A stretch of 64,000 nt of DNA from Lucinisca nassula (GCA_963580285.1 OY757021.1:91747221-91811220), one strand, 5' to 3'. Shown: positions 1-11,528, numbered from the stretch's first letter. Program-made: numbers and translations. Notes: generated by a model not told the origin, from the letters alone.

Positions 1-14
1 GGCTTGCGTACTCA

Positions 15-275
15 CATTACGAATACCCTAATATATTCAAATATTTTGAGAATCTGGCCACCAAAAATGAAAAATTTCCGATAAAACTCCTGATATTTTT
101 AATATTTCTGCTCTAAACATAGATTGGAACCGCTTCGGCAAGGCGTTTCTAACGAGTACCCACGATATATGTTTTTTGAGTAGAAGTAAGAAAAATAATG
201 TGTACCACTGTAAACCCCAGTTTTACATATAAAAAAGGGGTTTGAGTGGGTCAAAATGGTATAGGCGTGTTTTGT
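15..275. repeat. palindromic MITE, family A, degenerate copy
   Basis: Family A is a ~280-bp non-coding element. Its ends read CATTACGAAAACACGCCTATA-like and inverted, and its centre is a hairpin whose stem reads GGTACTCGTTAGAACCGCCTC-like. This copy keeps CATTACGAATACC at the left, the AACCGC hairpin (here eroded to 'ggaaccgcttcggcaaggcg'), the TAAACCCCAGTTTTAC inner arm and ATAGGCGTGTTTTG at the right. It has no coding capacity, so it would depend on a transposase encoded elsewhere. Confidence 0.75.
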
Positions 276-527
276 ACTATTGTACAGTCGTAATGGTGCC
301 GCCAGCATTTATATCATTTATTAGGCGCTGAAGAGACCACAACTCAGTAGCATGTCAGTTCCTCACTGCAAAAAGTGACATTTACACAGGATCCTCCTTC
401 AATTGGAACATTAGAGATCTGAATGCCCTTCCAGATGCGATAATTTTCTCTGCTGACGGCGCAGAGAATGGTGTAGCTAAGTTTTAGCTAGAGGTCAGCT
501 TTCCAAAATCACAGGTCCAGGTGAATT

Positions 528-757
528 AACCCATATATGCCTAGCGGCCATTTTCTGGGACATTGGAAAACAGTGTAGACCCAGATCAGACGCCGCAGAA
601 CGCGGCGTCTGATCTGGATCTACACTGTTTGCTAAAATAACATTCATTTTTGTAAAATTTGTCACAAACAAAAACAAACCTGATGCCCCTATAAATGGAA
701 ATGGACCGCTCCAAACTTACTGTATGGAAGATTCCATTGTCATATATGGGTTAATCT
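528..757. repeat. MITE, family C (TTAACCCATATATG ends)
   Basis: The terminal inverted repeats TTAACCCATATATG and CATATATGGGTTAA are visible at the two edges. The centre (about 553-632) is a near-perfect hairpin: AACAGTGTAGACCCAGATC is followed by GACGCCGC, then by its reverse complement. The same hairpin core recurs more than ten times in the window with different outer ends. Confidence 0.75.
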
Positions 758-999
758 CATATGATATATCACTAGCAACAATTTTTATTCTGATTTGGCT
801 TTTCATGCGTATTTTTTCACTGTTTTACAATTTATGGTAATGTAACTACAACAAAAAGGAGTCGCGGCATGGGGTTGTCATTTTTTTTCGGGCAGGCTCG
901 TTTCGGAAATGACATAAACAAAAGGGTTTATGTTGGTAACCACTAACTTTGGTGAGGCGGCTACCAATACGTGAAATGGAGTAAAATATAGCTCTTTGA

Positions 1000-1135
1000 T
1001 ACGAATCCTATACTCATACATTGTAAATTTAACCGCAGAAAAATGCAAATTTTAAGTCGAAAAATTGTGATATTTTTCTTCTTTCTGCTCAAAATATAGA
1101 TTGTGAGTACACGTTAAAATCGCCTCGTTGAACAA
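1000..1135. repeat. half copy of family A MITE
   Basis: The right-to-centre half of family A is recognisable: CATTGTAAATTTAACCGCAGAAAAATG, TTTTTCTTCTTTCTGCTC and ATATAGATTGTGAGTAC. It breaks off at the hairpin loop (CGCCTCGTTG), just before the ACAAGATA array. The array may therefore have been inserted at, or expanded from, the hairpin. Confidence 0.55.
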
Positions 1136-1179
1136 AATGTTACGGGACCCTCAAAAGTACATGCAATTTATTTTAATAT

Positions 1180-1640
1180 GTTGTGCGCAGAAGATATTAT
1201 CTTGTGTGCACAAGATAATACCTTGTTCGCACAACTTAATCTTGTCCGAGCATGATATTATCTTGTTTGCAAAGCACAGATCTTGTGCAGACAACGTTAT
1301 ATCTTGTGCACACAACTTATCTTGTTAGCACAACATACTATATTATGCGCATAAGACATTATCTTGTGCGCACAAGCACAAGATATTATCTTGTTCGCAC
1401 AAGATAATATCTTGTTCGCCCAACATATTATCTTGTTAGCACAATTTAACCAGGCGCATAAAATATTATATTGTCCACACAAGATCTATGCTGTGCAAAC
1501 AAGATATTTAGTTGTGCGAACAAGATATTATGTTTCCGCTCAAGATAATTTATTGTGCGCACAACATATTATCTTGTGCGCACATGATAATATCTTGTTC
1601 GCACAACTTAATATTTTGTTCGCACAACATATTAAAAATA
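1180..1640. repeat. tandem array of ACAAGATA/TATCTTGT palindromes
   Basis: About 20 loosely tandem units of ~22-26 bp combine TATCTTGT with GCGCACAAGATA or TTCGCACAA. Each unit is itself a near-palindrome, so both strands read alike. Open frames on both strands (1364-1726 + and 1297-1482 -) translate to the same kind of low-complexity AHKI/AQDI-type repeat. They are best explained as readings of the array rather than genes. Confidence 0.8.
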
Positions 1641-1763
1641 AAATTGCAAGTCCCTTCCCGGGTTTCGTAAATAACAATTTTTCATCTGAAAAACCTTCAC
1701 AGAGCCATACTCGTATATATGCTTAGTGCTTTATTTCATGGGTTCTAATTCTAAATATCTTAC

Positions 1764-1845
1764 CTGCATTAAGGACTGTCTCTGTTCGCCCATGGGTATA
1801 TCCGAGGAAAATCAATCCCGTTCCAAACACAAGCAAGAACTTCAT
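1764..1845 (-). CDS. candidate first coding exon with signal peptide
   Basis: On the - strand an ATG at 1845 opens 27 codons: a short charged start (MKF), a hydrophobic core LLVFGTGLIFLGY, then THGRTETVLNA. The frame runs into a textbook splice donor (CAG, then GTAAGATATT) with one extra base (phase 1). Signal-peptide exons of this size are typical of secreted or membrane proteins in molluscs. Later exons would lie at lower coordinates. None is visible in the 1.7 kb left in the window, which is filled by repeats. The family is not recognised. It could be a chance frame, but the signal-like core combined with a consensus donor is suggestive. Confidence 0.4.
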
Positions 1846-3446
1846 TTTGCCAGCTGTCATTTAATTTAACTGTCACTTGTCTTTATCGTTTCTTCATATG
1901 TTTACTCATTCTGTGGAGTTGACTTGTCAGTTGCATTTACAGACTCACTGCCCCTATATCTGAAAGAAAATGGAACTATATCACGGTGAAACTAAAATAT
2001 AATCAAATTACAATGGCAGAATGTTCGAAATTTTATTGACAACTAATTTTATTTCAATAAAATTATCAATAAACAATTTAAAGAAGAAAATAATCAAATT
2101 TTATGCATCGCATAAAATTTGATTATTTCCTTATTTAAATTGTTTATTGATAAATTTTAGTGAAAATGTCCCATTGACAGTGCTTTAACAGTCTATCCTA
2201 ACATTATGCACAACAAGTAATTGGCGCGAAAATTATTTGCACAGACGAGATTTCACCGTTCCAATTTCCATTCCACTGCTGCCAAGCTAACGCTCTATCT
2301 TCATTTTGACGCATGATCAATACTAATAATAAAATAGCCATCCCAGTGCAATTAATATTGCTGCTGAAATAAATATCAACAAAATATTTTTACGACAATG
2401 AATACCATTGTTTGGAATACTTTTGCTGCCATCCTCTGGAACCGAGCAAAATAATTATTGCTACTGATTCGTCTTTTTCATTCGGAGATCTTTTGTTGTC
2501 TTCTGTGTTTTGGAATATCATAGGAGAATGAGAGAATCCATTAGGCATCCATCTGAATTGGTAAGTTCCGCTCAGGGAGGGCGATATGGAACATAGCAAA
2601 CATAACCTTTTGTTCGCAGCCCAGGGGAAAACTAGAGGGGTTCGTGTATCACCAAACCTTCTGACATTAAATATCTGTCTTGCTGAGGCATAGCTTTTGA
2701 TAGCTCATCATAAATATTGTATCAGGCATAAATATGCCGGGCTAGGGCAAAGCCAACCAGGTGATAAATAATGCGAGCGAAAGAGCGAAAACACAGCCAA
2801 GCGTTGCCCAGTCTTAGCCATATCTTTTTTATTTGATGTTAAGGTTTATGAGATATGAAGATCCTCAAACGTATAGGGAACAGTTGCAAACGGTCTGGCT
2901 GTTTTTGCATTCTTATCTCTGGCTGTATGTTGTTTTCCTAGTTTTGTTCTGACCTGTCTTAATTAACTATATGGAACTCTGTCCGGGTTGTTTCTGGAAA
3001 ACAACATATTTACAGAGCAATAGTATATGATTATTATAATGAGAACAACGCCCTGTCATGGTAGCTTTGTTTATATCTGTTCCCTGAATAATACCAGTTA
3101 ATGCATGTAAATAAACGGAACAGAATTTATGACACTTACAGGAAAACGTCTAATTTAAATGTTAATATATCTTTTAAATACGAATTCAATGTAACATTTA
3201 CGTTTTATCACAAAATTGGACTGAAAAAGTCATGAACATTACAAGTTTCTCATCTTAATAGGATTATACACAAGTACATGTTCATTTTTCGGCATTCATT
3301 AAATAACTATGCAAGTACATAAAGTGGCCGCAGCAGGAATATAGCTGTCACATTTTGGATATAATGCCATTTCGATGTACTTGCAATTGAGAAACTGAGC
3401 CTGCACATGAGAAATAGTATGCATTGCATTGGCGGCAGCAACATCA
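1846..3446. other. no gene recognised
   Basis: AT-rich sequence. An imperfect inverted repeat of about 50-bp arms (2057-2160) centres on TGCATCGCA, with arms made of AATAATCAAATTTTATG and its complement. A 69-codon - strand frame (2390-2599) has no convincing family match. Confidence 0.5.
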
Positions 3447-3728
3447 CGAAACTACGCCTATATAATTAAGACTCCCTTAAACCCCACTTTTAAATAGAAC
3501 AAAACTGGGGTTTACAGGGGTTTGCATTGTTTTTTCTTTTTTCTGCTCAAAAACATAGATTGTGGGCTCTAGTTAGAACCGCCTCGCTGAGGCGGTTCTA
3601 ACGAGTTCCCACAATCTATGTGTAGAGCAGAAATATAAAAAAATAAGATTTTTTTTATCTGAGAAGTTTCATTTTTTGTGGTAAAATTTTCCAATATACG
3701 TGTATTTGAATAGGCGTGTTTCTGGCGA
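3447..3728. repeat. family A palindromic MITE
   Basis: Left end ACGAAACTACGCCTATATAA and right end AATAGGCGTGTTTCTGGCGA are inverted. The central hairpin is intact: TCTAGTTAGAACCGCCTCG, then CTGAGGCGGTTCTAACGAG. Confidence 0.85.
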
Positions 3729-4449
3729 GACGGCTCGTCTTAGCTTTAACTGTTTGTAAACATGTAAAGGAGACCACGAGATAGTAGTTTTATACAAAAC
3801 AACATTTTCCAAGTTTCATTAGTTGGCTACGCACGGGCATTTGAAGAGCAGAAATCCGAGAGGAGCTTTTCTCCGATATCGACTCATTTGAAATGGGCGG
3901 ATTTATCCAACTAGGAATACTCCGCAAAGAAAAATAATCCCAGTAGCGACCGATGAGTTTTGATTGGTTGATCAGCGGACAGTGTAGTGTAGACATTACT
4001 TAATTAAATAATTTCGTAGTTAAATTTTGACAAAATCACACAAAAATAGGATAGACATGCAAAATATTTCCATTAGTGTATCTTTTAAATTATGAATGTT
4101 GCTTTCACAGATATTTTTTCTGCTCTTGATGTCAATTGCGTAGGATGATATGCTGAAAAGCAGAAGTGAATTGTGCGTGCAAAAACTGTGTTGTGAAACT
4201 ATGCAAGAATGAAAAAGTTGGGTACAAGGAAATAAACGGGTAAGTTATTTCTCTTTGTCATATGACGCCGTTGATAAGTAGTGGGTAACGTCGTGTAATA
4301 AAAATCGTATGACCACACATGTAATAACACTTTGGCGGGAATAAGTAACGTCATGACGACGTCCATGTCAACCGTGCATATTTTTGTGGAAAATTTATCA
4401 GATCTAAAGGCGATGAAATCCAATTTTAAGCGGTCATATGATAAACAGA

Positions 4450-4542
4450 ATCTTACACTCGTGGTCATTTCAAATGAAATTTATAAAACTCGCCAAAGGC
4501 TCGTTTCATAAATTTCATATGAAATGACCACTCGTGTAAGAT
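4450..4542. repeat. perfect-type hairpin
   Basis: TCTTACACTCGTGGTCATTTC followed by AAATGAAATTTATAAA reappears inverted after a short loop (CTCGCCAAAGGCTCG). The arms are about 38 bp. No gene overlaps it. It is probably a solo foldback element. Confidence 0.7.
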
Positions 4543-4737
4543 CCTCTATTTAAGTAAAATCGTGTCTTGAGTTGTTAAAGCAGCACAACATTTTTGAAAC
4601 AAAAACTATCTATTTTTTAATTTTCGCATGCCTTTTGACTGGAAGCATGATTTTGAGTAAGGCATTTGACATTTTGCCATGCACACCATGTCAATAAGTT
4701 CGTGTAATAAAAACTATTGTTAACTAAGCCCCAGCCC

Positions 4738-4985
4738 ATATCCGTGCAACATAATGTATTCTTTCACATCTCCAAAATGGCTACTTTTCTGATAAAAATC
4801 TGTGTGTATTTTTCTTATTTAAACTGCAAATATAGGTTGTGGATGCCCGTTAGAACCGCCTCAATGAGGCGGTTCTAACGAGTACCCACAGTCCATTTCT
4901 TAGAACAGAAATATGAGAAATAGTATATAGGCCTGCTCCTGTAAACCCCAGTTTCCTCTATATACAGTTTGGTTTAGAGGGGTGT
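4738..4985. repeat. family B palindromic MITE
   Basis: Family B shares the AACCGCCTC/GAGGCGGTT hairpin with family A but has different ends, ending in ACATGGACTGTCGCG here and in CACGTGAACAAG at other copies. This copy has CCGTTAGAACCGCCTCAATG and its complement in the centre and the inner arm TAAACCCCAGTTTCC. Confidence 0.7.
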
Positions 4986-5060
4986 TCATTACATGGACTG
5001 TCGCGATAAGCGGGGGTTTCGAAGTGAAGATTTATGCTGCTGCTGATGATGCCGATGCTG

Positions 5061-5104
<44 letters not shown>
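5061..5104. repeat. (ATT)n microsatellite
   Basis: About 14 uninterrupted ATT units. Confidence 0.95.
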
Positions 5105-5211
5105 CAATTTAACGGTGATTGCCGGATTTAGAAAACAAAAATGACTAACCGTAGCTATTAAGAAGCTTCCTGTAAAGTAAATCTCAGCTACTGACCTTTT
5201 GGGAACTACAG

Positions 5212-5385
5212 TCCAACCTGTATTAAGCAAGCACCTATGGGATAATTAAAACGTGCTTGCTTAAGACAGGTGCTTGCTTAACACAGGTGAATTTTAATAC
5301 ATTTTCCTTTTTCGGGAACTGAAAGCCTGCTTGCTTAAGACAGGTTGCTTGCTTAATAGAGGTGGCCACTAAGACAGGTTTTACT
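5212..5385. repeat. dispersed repeat with CTTGCTTAAGACAGG motifs, copy 1
   Basis: The sequence starts at CCAACCTGTATTAAGC and contains several copies of GCTTGCTTAAGACAGG and GCTTGCTTAA(C/T)A(C/G)AGG. It ends at ACAGGTTTTACTGTAT. A second copy lies at 12559-12742. The transposon class is not recognised. Confidence 0.75.
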
Positions 5386-5699
5386 GTATTATTATTATTG
5401 ACTGAATGTTTCAAACAATATCCAAGCGATCATAGACGAAACGAAATATTCAGTATTATTTGTGACTGGCACTGTGTGGCATACTTGAGCTTCTCTAAAA
5501 TCCATGCGACATTGCTATAAAAAAAAAAAAACGTAAAAAATATACCGAAACATAAAATGTGAGATGGAACGGCGTCTTTCATATCTCATGAAACTACACT
5601 TTTCAGGCGAACATTGCACGACCCGCAGAAAAAAGCGAGCGACTGAAGTCGGTTGATTTTCTAAGTGCCCTAAAATCACCGTGTCATACTGTCATTCGG

Positions 5700-8600
5700 T
5701 CAATCGGTCATTCTGACAGTCTGTCAGTCTGTCTGTCCGCCCGTAACCCGTTTGTGAAAATTGGTGATAGTGAATTAACCGCTTGGAATATTTAAACAAT
5801 TTTTGGCATACTGATAAATATCAATGAGATCTAACCAATGAACTTGCGAAATATTACATTCCATTTAGTATAGCCTCGCCGAGGCGAAAAATGTGAAAAT
5901 TTTCTAACTGCTTCTCATCGGAAACCGTTGGGCCGATTGAAGTCAAATGTCATATGGAGCCTCTATGGGATGGGAGAAACCAAAATCTGCTAATGGGGTC
6001 CAGGTCACATGACCAAAATGGCCGCCAAGCCATAAATGGTCTGTCTGTCTGTCCGTCCGTAACCCGTTTGTGAAAATTGGTGATAGTGACTTAACCGCTT
6101 GGAATATTTAAACAATTTTTGGCATACTGATAGATATCAATGAGATCTAACCAATGAACTTGCGAAATATTACATTCAATTTAGTATAGCCTCGCCGAGG
6201 CGAAAAATCCGTAACCCGTTTTTGAAAATTGGTGATAGTGACTTAACCGCTTGGAGTATTTAAACAATTTTGGCATACTAATAGATATCAAAGAGATCTA
6301 ACCATTGAACTTATGAAATATTACATTCCATTTGGTATAGCCTCGCTGAGGCGAAAAATGTGAAAATTTTCGCACTGCTTCTTCTCGGAAACCGTTAGGC
6401 CGATTGAAGTCAAATTTCATATGGAGTCTCTATTGGATGGGGGAAACCAAACTTTGCTCATGGGGTCCAGGACACATGACCAAAATGGCCGCCAAGCCAT
6501 ATATGGTCTGTCTGTCTGTCCGTCCGTAACCTGTTTGTGAAAATTGGTGATAGCGACTTAACCGCTTGGAATATTTAAACAATTTTTGGCATACTGATAG
6601 ATATCAATGAGATCTAACCAATGAACTTGCGAAATATTACATTCAATTTAGTATAGCCTCGCCGAGGCGAAAAATCCGTAACCCGTTTTTGAAAATTGGT
6701 GATAGTGACTTAACCGCTTGGAATATTTAAACAATTTTTGGCTTACTGATAGATATCAAAGAGATCTAACCATTGAACTTATGAAATATTACATTCCATT
6801 TAGTATAGCCTCGCTGAGGCGAAAAATGTGAAAATTTTCGCACTGCTTCTTCTCGGAAACCGTGAGGCCGATTGAAGTCAAATTTCATATGGAGTCTCTA
6901 TTGGATGGGGGAAACCAAACTTTGCTCATGGGGTCCAGGACACATGACCAAAATGGCCGCCAAGCCATATATGGTCTGTCTGTCTGTCCGTCCGTAACCT
7001 GTTTGTGAAAATTGGTGATAGTGAATTAACCGCTTGGAATATTTAAAAAATTTTTGGCATACTGTTAGATATCAATAAGATCTAACCAATGAATCTGCAA
7101 AATGTTACATTCAATTTAGTATAGCCTCGCCGAGGCGAAAAATGTGAAAATTTTCGAACTGCTTCTCCTCGGAAACCGTTAGTCCGATTGAAGTCAAATT
7201 TCATATGGAGCCTCTATGGGATGGGAGAAACCAAAATTTGCTCATGGGGTCCAGGTCATATGACCAAGATGGCCGCGAAGCCATATATGGTCTGTCTGTC
7301 TGTCCGTCCGTAACCCGATTGTGAAAATTGGTGATAGTGACTTAACCGCTTGGAATATTTAAACAATTTTTGGCATACTGATAGATATCAATGAGATCTA
7401 ACCAATGAACTTCCGAAATATTACATTCAATTTAGTATAGCCTCGCCGAGGCGAAAAATCCGTAACCCGTTTTTGAAAATTGGTGATAGTGACTTAACCG
7501 TTTGGAATATTTAAACAATTTTTGGCATACATATAGATATAAAAGAGATCTAACCATTGAACTTATAAAATATTACATTCCATTTAGTATAGCCTCGCTG
7601 AGGCGAAAAATGTGAAAATTTTTGCACTGCTTCTTCTCGGAAACCGTTAGGCCGATTGAAGTCAAATTTCATATGGAGTCTCTATGGGATGGGGGAAACC
7701 AAACTTTGCTCATGGGGTCCAGGACACATGACCAAAATGGCCGCCAAGCCATATATGGTCTGTCTGTCTGTCCGTCCGTAACCTGTTTGTGAAAATTGGT
7801 GATAGTAAATTAACCGCTTGGAATATTTAAAAAAAATATGGCATACTGTTAGATATCAATGAGATCTAACCAATGAATCTGCGAAATGTTACATTCCATT
7901 TAGTATAGCCTCGCCGAGGCGAAAAATGTGAAAATTTTCGAACTGCTTCTCCTCGGAAACCGTTGGGCCGATTGAAGTCAAATTTCATATGGAGCCTCTA
8001 TGGGATGGGAGAAACCAAGATTTGCTCATAGGGTCCAGGTCATATGACCAAAATGGCCGCGAAGCCATATATGGTCTGTCTGTCTGTCCGTCCGTAACCC
8101 GTTTGTGAAAATTGGTGATAGTGACTTTACCGCTTGGAATATTTAAACAATGTTTGGCATACTGATAGATATCAAAGAGATCTAACCAATGAATTTGCAA
8201 AATATTACATCCCCATTTAGTATAGCCTCGCCGAGGCGAAAAATCTGTAACCCGTTTGTGAAAATTGGTGATAGTGACTTAACCGCTTGGAACATTTAAA
8301 CAATTTTTTGGCATACTGATACATATTAATGAGATCTAACCAATGAACTTGCGAAATATTACATTCCATTTAGTATAGCCTCGCCGAGGCGAAAATGTGA
8401 AAATTTTCGAACTGCTTCTCCTCGGAAACCGTTGGGCCGATTGAGTCAAATTTCATATGGAACCTCTATTGGATAGGGGAAACCAAAATTTGCTCATGGG
8501 GTCCAGGTCACATGACCAAAATGGCCGCCAAGCCATATATGGTCTGTCTGTCTGTCCGTCCGTAACCCGTTTGTGAAAATTGGTGATAGTGACTTAACCG

Positions 8601-8857
8601 CTTGGAATATTTAAACAATTTTTGGCATACTGATAGATATCAATAAGATCTAACCAATTAACTTGCGAAATATTATATTCCATTTAGTATAGCCTCGCCG
8701 AGGCGAAAAATGTGAAAATTTTCGAACTGCTTCTCGGAAACCGTTGGGCCGCTTGAAGTCAAATTTCATATGGAGCCTCTATAGGATGGGGGAAACCACA
8801 ATTTGCTCATGGGGTCCAGGTCACATGACCGAAATGGCCGCCAAGCCATATATGGTA
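5700..8857. repeat. two-module tandem satellite (A and A+B units)
   Basis: Two modules alternate. Module A is ~152 bp, from CCGTAACCCGTTTGTG through GAGATCTAACCAATGAAC to TATAGCCTCGCCGAGGCG. Module B is ~160 bp, from GTGAAAATTTTCGAACTGC through ATGGCCGCCAAGCC to TATATGGTCTGTCTGTC. I count 12 A and 8 B modules. The spacing between successive TATAGCCTCG motifs is either ~150 or ~316 bp. The order is AB, A-AB, A-AB, AB, A-AB, AB, A-AB, AB. CTCGCCGAGG inside module A is a small palindrome. Confidence 0.9.
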
Positions 8858-9235
8858 AAAACCCTTCAAAAATAGTCTTTTCCAGAACCACTAGGCATAT
8901 TTCCACGAAACTTGATAAATATCATCTGGGACTTAGGCCCATCATAAATTGCTAAAATGGTGACCCTGGGTTGACCTTGACCTTCTTTGTGCCTAGGTCA
9001 AACTTTGACACATATGCTTTTGTATTGAAAAATGTGAGAATGCATTTTATCCTGCAAACGATTCAGAATACAGTACTAAAGTATAAGATATTTTTGCTCC
9101 TTACGATAAGGCGCATTTATTGGGGGACCGTTTTAGGTCCAGGTCACATGACCAAAATGGCCGCCATACCCATATATGGTAACACTCATAAAGCTAAAAG
9201 CATCCGGCGGGTCGTGCACTTCAGCTGAAGCACTG
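8858..9235. repeat. diverged tail of the satellite element
   Basis: This stretch keeps TCCAGGTCACATGACC and AAAATGGCCGCCA from module B and has GACCTTGACC-type runs. It ends near CGGCGGGTCGTGCACTTC. The motif GCACGACCCGC at about 5607-5625 is its inverted partner, so ~5590-9235 may be one transposable unit containing the satellite. Confidence 0.5.
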
Positions 9236-9309
9236 GTTTATGATATTATTCTACATTTAAGTATTAACAAAAATTGTGCTGCTCGTTAGAAGCGCCTTAT
9301 TTTTGTTTT

Positions 9310-9603
9310 TGGTTGATTTGTGGTTTAACGTCCCCTTCAACACTGTATAGGTCATTCTGGAGACGTTGCTTCCAGTTTTGTGGGACTTTTACCCAACATT
9401 GAGATGAAATGACATCTCAAGCCCTGTCACCTAATGAAACCGATAGGGTTTATAAACTTGGACGGTCTGACTCGCATCGCTTTACCTGGGCACGCTTAGA
9501 TCTTCTAAGCGGTTTACCAGTTCTCGTGTGCGGTCAGTTTCAGCTCTGTGTGATGGCATCGTGCATCCTATCTTCTTCTTCAAGCCCCGATGGGCGGGGA
9601 CCT
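9310..9603 (-). mobile_element. SINE, family S1
   Basis: The S1 family is ~290 bp and non-coding. In sense it starts GGCCCCCGCCCATCGGGGC and has a body with ACCCTATTGGTTTCATTGGG and GAGATGTCATTTCATCTCA. It ends GTTGACGGGGACGTTAAAC followed by CAAATCAAACAAAC. Here it lies reversed, starting with TTGATTTGTGGTTTAACGTCC and ending at the CCCGATGGGCGGGG head. Confidence 0.8.
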
Positions 9604-9849
9604 ATGAAGCGCCTTACTACACATAACCAATGGTTAAGAAAATGAAAAAAGAAAATATATTGCATTACACTTGTCAACCTAAGTTTTTTATGTATAAAAT
9701 GGGATTTACTGGATTTTTAAATATAATTTAGTCGTATCCAGTTAGTGAAGACATGACTTCGGATATCTTTATTTACATACATGACAGGCTTAATATTCAC
9801 ATTTACAGGCTCTCGAGTACACAGACTTTTATTACACACTGCCAAGCAG

Positions 9850-9975
9850 ACACATGACGTAATTGTGACGTCACATCGACGTCGGTACAGCGTCATGACG
9901 GTAATGCAACTTCAAACCTACGTCGTAGCAACGTCATGACGTTGCACCTACGTTGATTTGACGTTGCCCTAGTGA
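9850..9975. repeat. cluster of ACGTCA/TGACGT motifs
   Basis: About 12 ACGT cores fall in 125 bp (TGACGTAA, TGACGTCACA, CGACGTCGG, CGTCATGACG twice, CTACGTCG). The spacing is roughly regular and many are palindromic. No gene is next to it. CRE/ATF-like sites read this way, but a degenerate simple repeat is at least as likely. Confidence 0.5.
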
Positions 9976-10036
9976 CTTGTGCCTGTTGGTAGGCCTTTGA
10001 ATCTATCTGAATAATTCCATTATTGACTTAAGAAAT

Positions 10037-10150
10037 GAATGTTCATTGAAGTATGAACAGCATCGGGTCACAAGCAAAGTTAATGAGCCCGAAGGAGAGG
10101 GGTTCATTTACTTTGCTTGTGACCAGATTTTTTTCATACTTCAGTGAACG
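10037..10150. repeat. foldback hairpin repeat
   Basis: GTTCATTGAAGTATGAACAG with CGGGTCACAAGCAAAGT is mirrored by ACTTTGCTTGTGACC and CATACTTCAGTGAAC. Related single arms occur near 12430-12460 and 12760-12800 (CATGAAAGTATGAACG, GGGTCGCGTGCAAAG), so this is a dispersed family. Confidence 0.65.
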
Positions 10151-10170
10151 TTAGATATATATTACTATTA

Positions 10171-10466
10171 CGGCTCCCGCCCATAGGGGCTTGAAGAAAT
10201 ATATGGGCTGCACGATGCTTCCACGCAGAGCTGAATCCGGCCCGCACACTAGAAGTGGTAAACCGCTTAGAGAATCTAAGCCTGTCCAGGAACCACGGTG
10301 CGAGGCGGACCGTCCATGCTAATAAACCCTATTGGTTGCATTGGGCGACAGGGCTTGAGATGTCATTTCATCTCAATGTCGGGTAAAAGTCCAACAAAAT
10401 TGGAAACAACGTCTCCAAAATGACCTCTACAGTGTTGACGGGGACGTTAAACCTCAAATCAATCAA
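10171..10466 (+). mobile_element. SINE, family S1, with target duplication
   Basis: A full-length S1 copy runs from CGGCTCCCGCCCATAGGGGC to the tail GACGTTAAACCTCAAATCAA. It is flanked by ATATATTACTATT on the left (10157) and ATATATTACCATT on the right (10467). The 13-bp near-identical direct repeat is the signature of LINE-driven retroposition. Confidence 0.85.
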
Positions 10467-10531
10467 TATATTACCATTGTTAGTTATATTAACACATTTT
10501 AAATTTATTATGTGACACAATATTCTGGTCA

Positions 10532-10808
10532 TCACGAAAACACACCTATATAAATTTGACCCCCTTAAATCCTACTTTTATATAGTAAAACTTGGATTTG
10601 CAGGGGTATACATTATTTTTCTTATTTCTGCTAAACATAGATTGCGCATACTCGTTAGAACCGCCTCATCGAGGCGGTTCTAACAAGTATCCACAATCTA
10701 TGTTTTGAGCAGATATGAGAAAAATATCGACACATTTCAACTGAAAAATATTTCATTTTTCGGTGGTAAAATTTACAATGTATTTATATAGGCGTGTTGT
10801 CGTAATGT
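10532..10808. repeat. family A palindromic MITE
   Basis: The ends are CATCACGAAAACACACCTATA and TATAGGCGTGTTGTCGTAATG. The central hairpin CTCGTTAGAACCGCCTCATC and its complement is intact. Confidence 0.9.
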
Positions 10809-10918
10809 ATAGGACTTAAATTGAAACAAGAAAACAATTGCATGAAGTTTCTTATCCATTCGAAAGAGCGCCGTTGATGTCATAATGCCGCCATATATTT
10901 CAGAGAATCATGATTTGA

Positions 10919-11042
10919 GCCGGGGCATAGCATTTCCTACAATTTACATGTGCGTCGAGCGAAGAATCATATTAGCCTGCGCAGGCTGATCTGAGTCTTC
11001 GCTGGGCGCACATGTAAATTGTAGGAAATGCTGTGCCCCGGC
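10919..11042. repeat. hairpin MITE, family E, copy 1
   Basis: The inverted ends are GCCGGGGCATAGCATTTCC and GGAAATGCTGTGCCCCGGC. They continue inwards as ACAATTTACATGTGCG and its complement, with AGCCTGCGCAGGCTGATC at the centre. A longer copy lies at 39126-39350. Confidence 0.8.
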
Positions 11043-11528
11043 TCATTCAATTTTGACGCCACTTAATGATCATGTGACGTCGCGACAACATTGCCCTAAT
11101 CATTAACTATTGGACTTTTCTGCTGTAAATGCACTGACAATACCAATTAAAAAAAAGTCAATTTTTTATCTTTTTGGCCGCGTCTCTTTATTTTTGATTT
11201 TTGATCAATACATCCAGTGAGAACGTTGCGGAGGAGAAACACCGCCAACTGCTCGTTTAGTACTCAGCCTCTTGAATGGTTTACTTTTTGCTCTAATCAG
11301 ATGGACATTTTATAATTTTGTGCAAATGTTAAAAAAATGACTGGCCAATATCTATATTTGGATAAATCCGGGCAGCCAACGAAGCGTCCAGCTCAAGGGT
11401 CGTTGTGCAAATCATTAGAGTGTAGACTAGGGCTGGCTAATCGGAGCTGAAAAGATAATCGATTATCAGTCCTGTCATTGCGATCAATAATCGATTAGTA
11501 ATCGCTAAGGTTTTTGTCATAATTTTAC

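Noticed and set aside
1297..1726. Overlapping frames of 120 and 61 codons on opposite strands
   Set aside because: Both are translations of the same palindromic array; the peptides are low complexity and mirror each other.
2390..2599. A GTYQFRWMPNGFSHSPMIFQ stretch resembling the LPFGL-type motif of reverse transcriptases
   Set aside because: Only one motif, wrong key residues, no neighbouring domains; treated as chance.
5700..8857. CRISPR-like regular repeat array
   Set aside because: Units are ~150-316 bp, contiguous without unique spacers, and the genome is eukaryotic.
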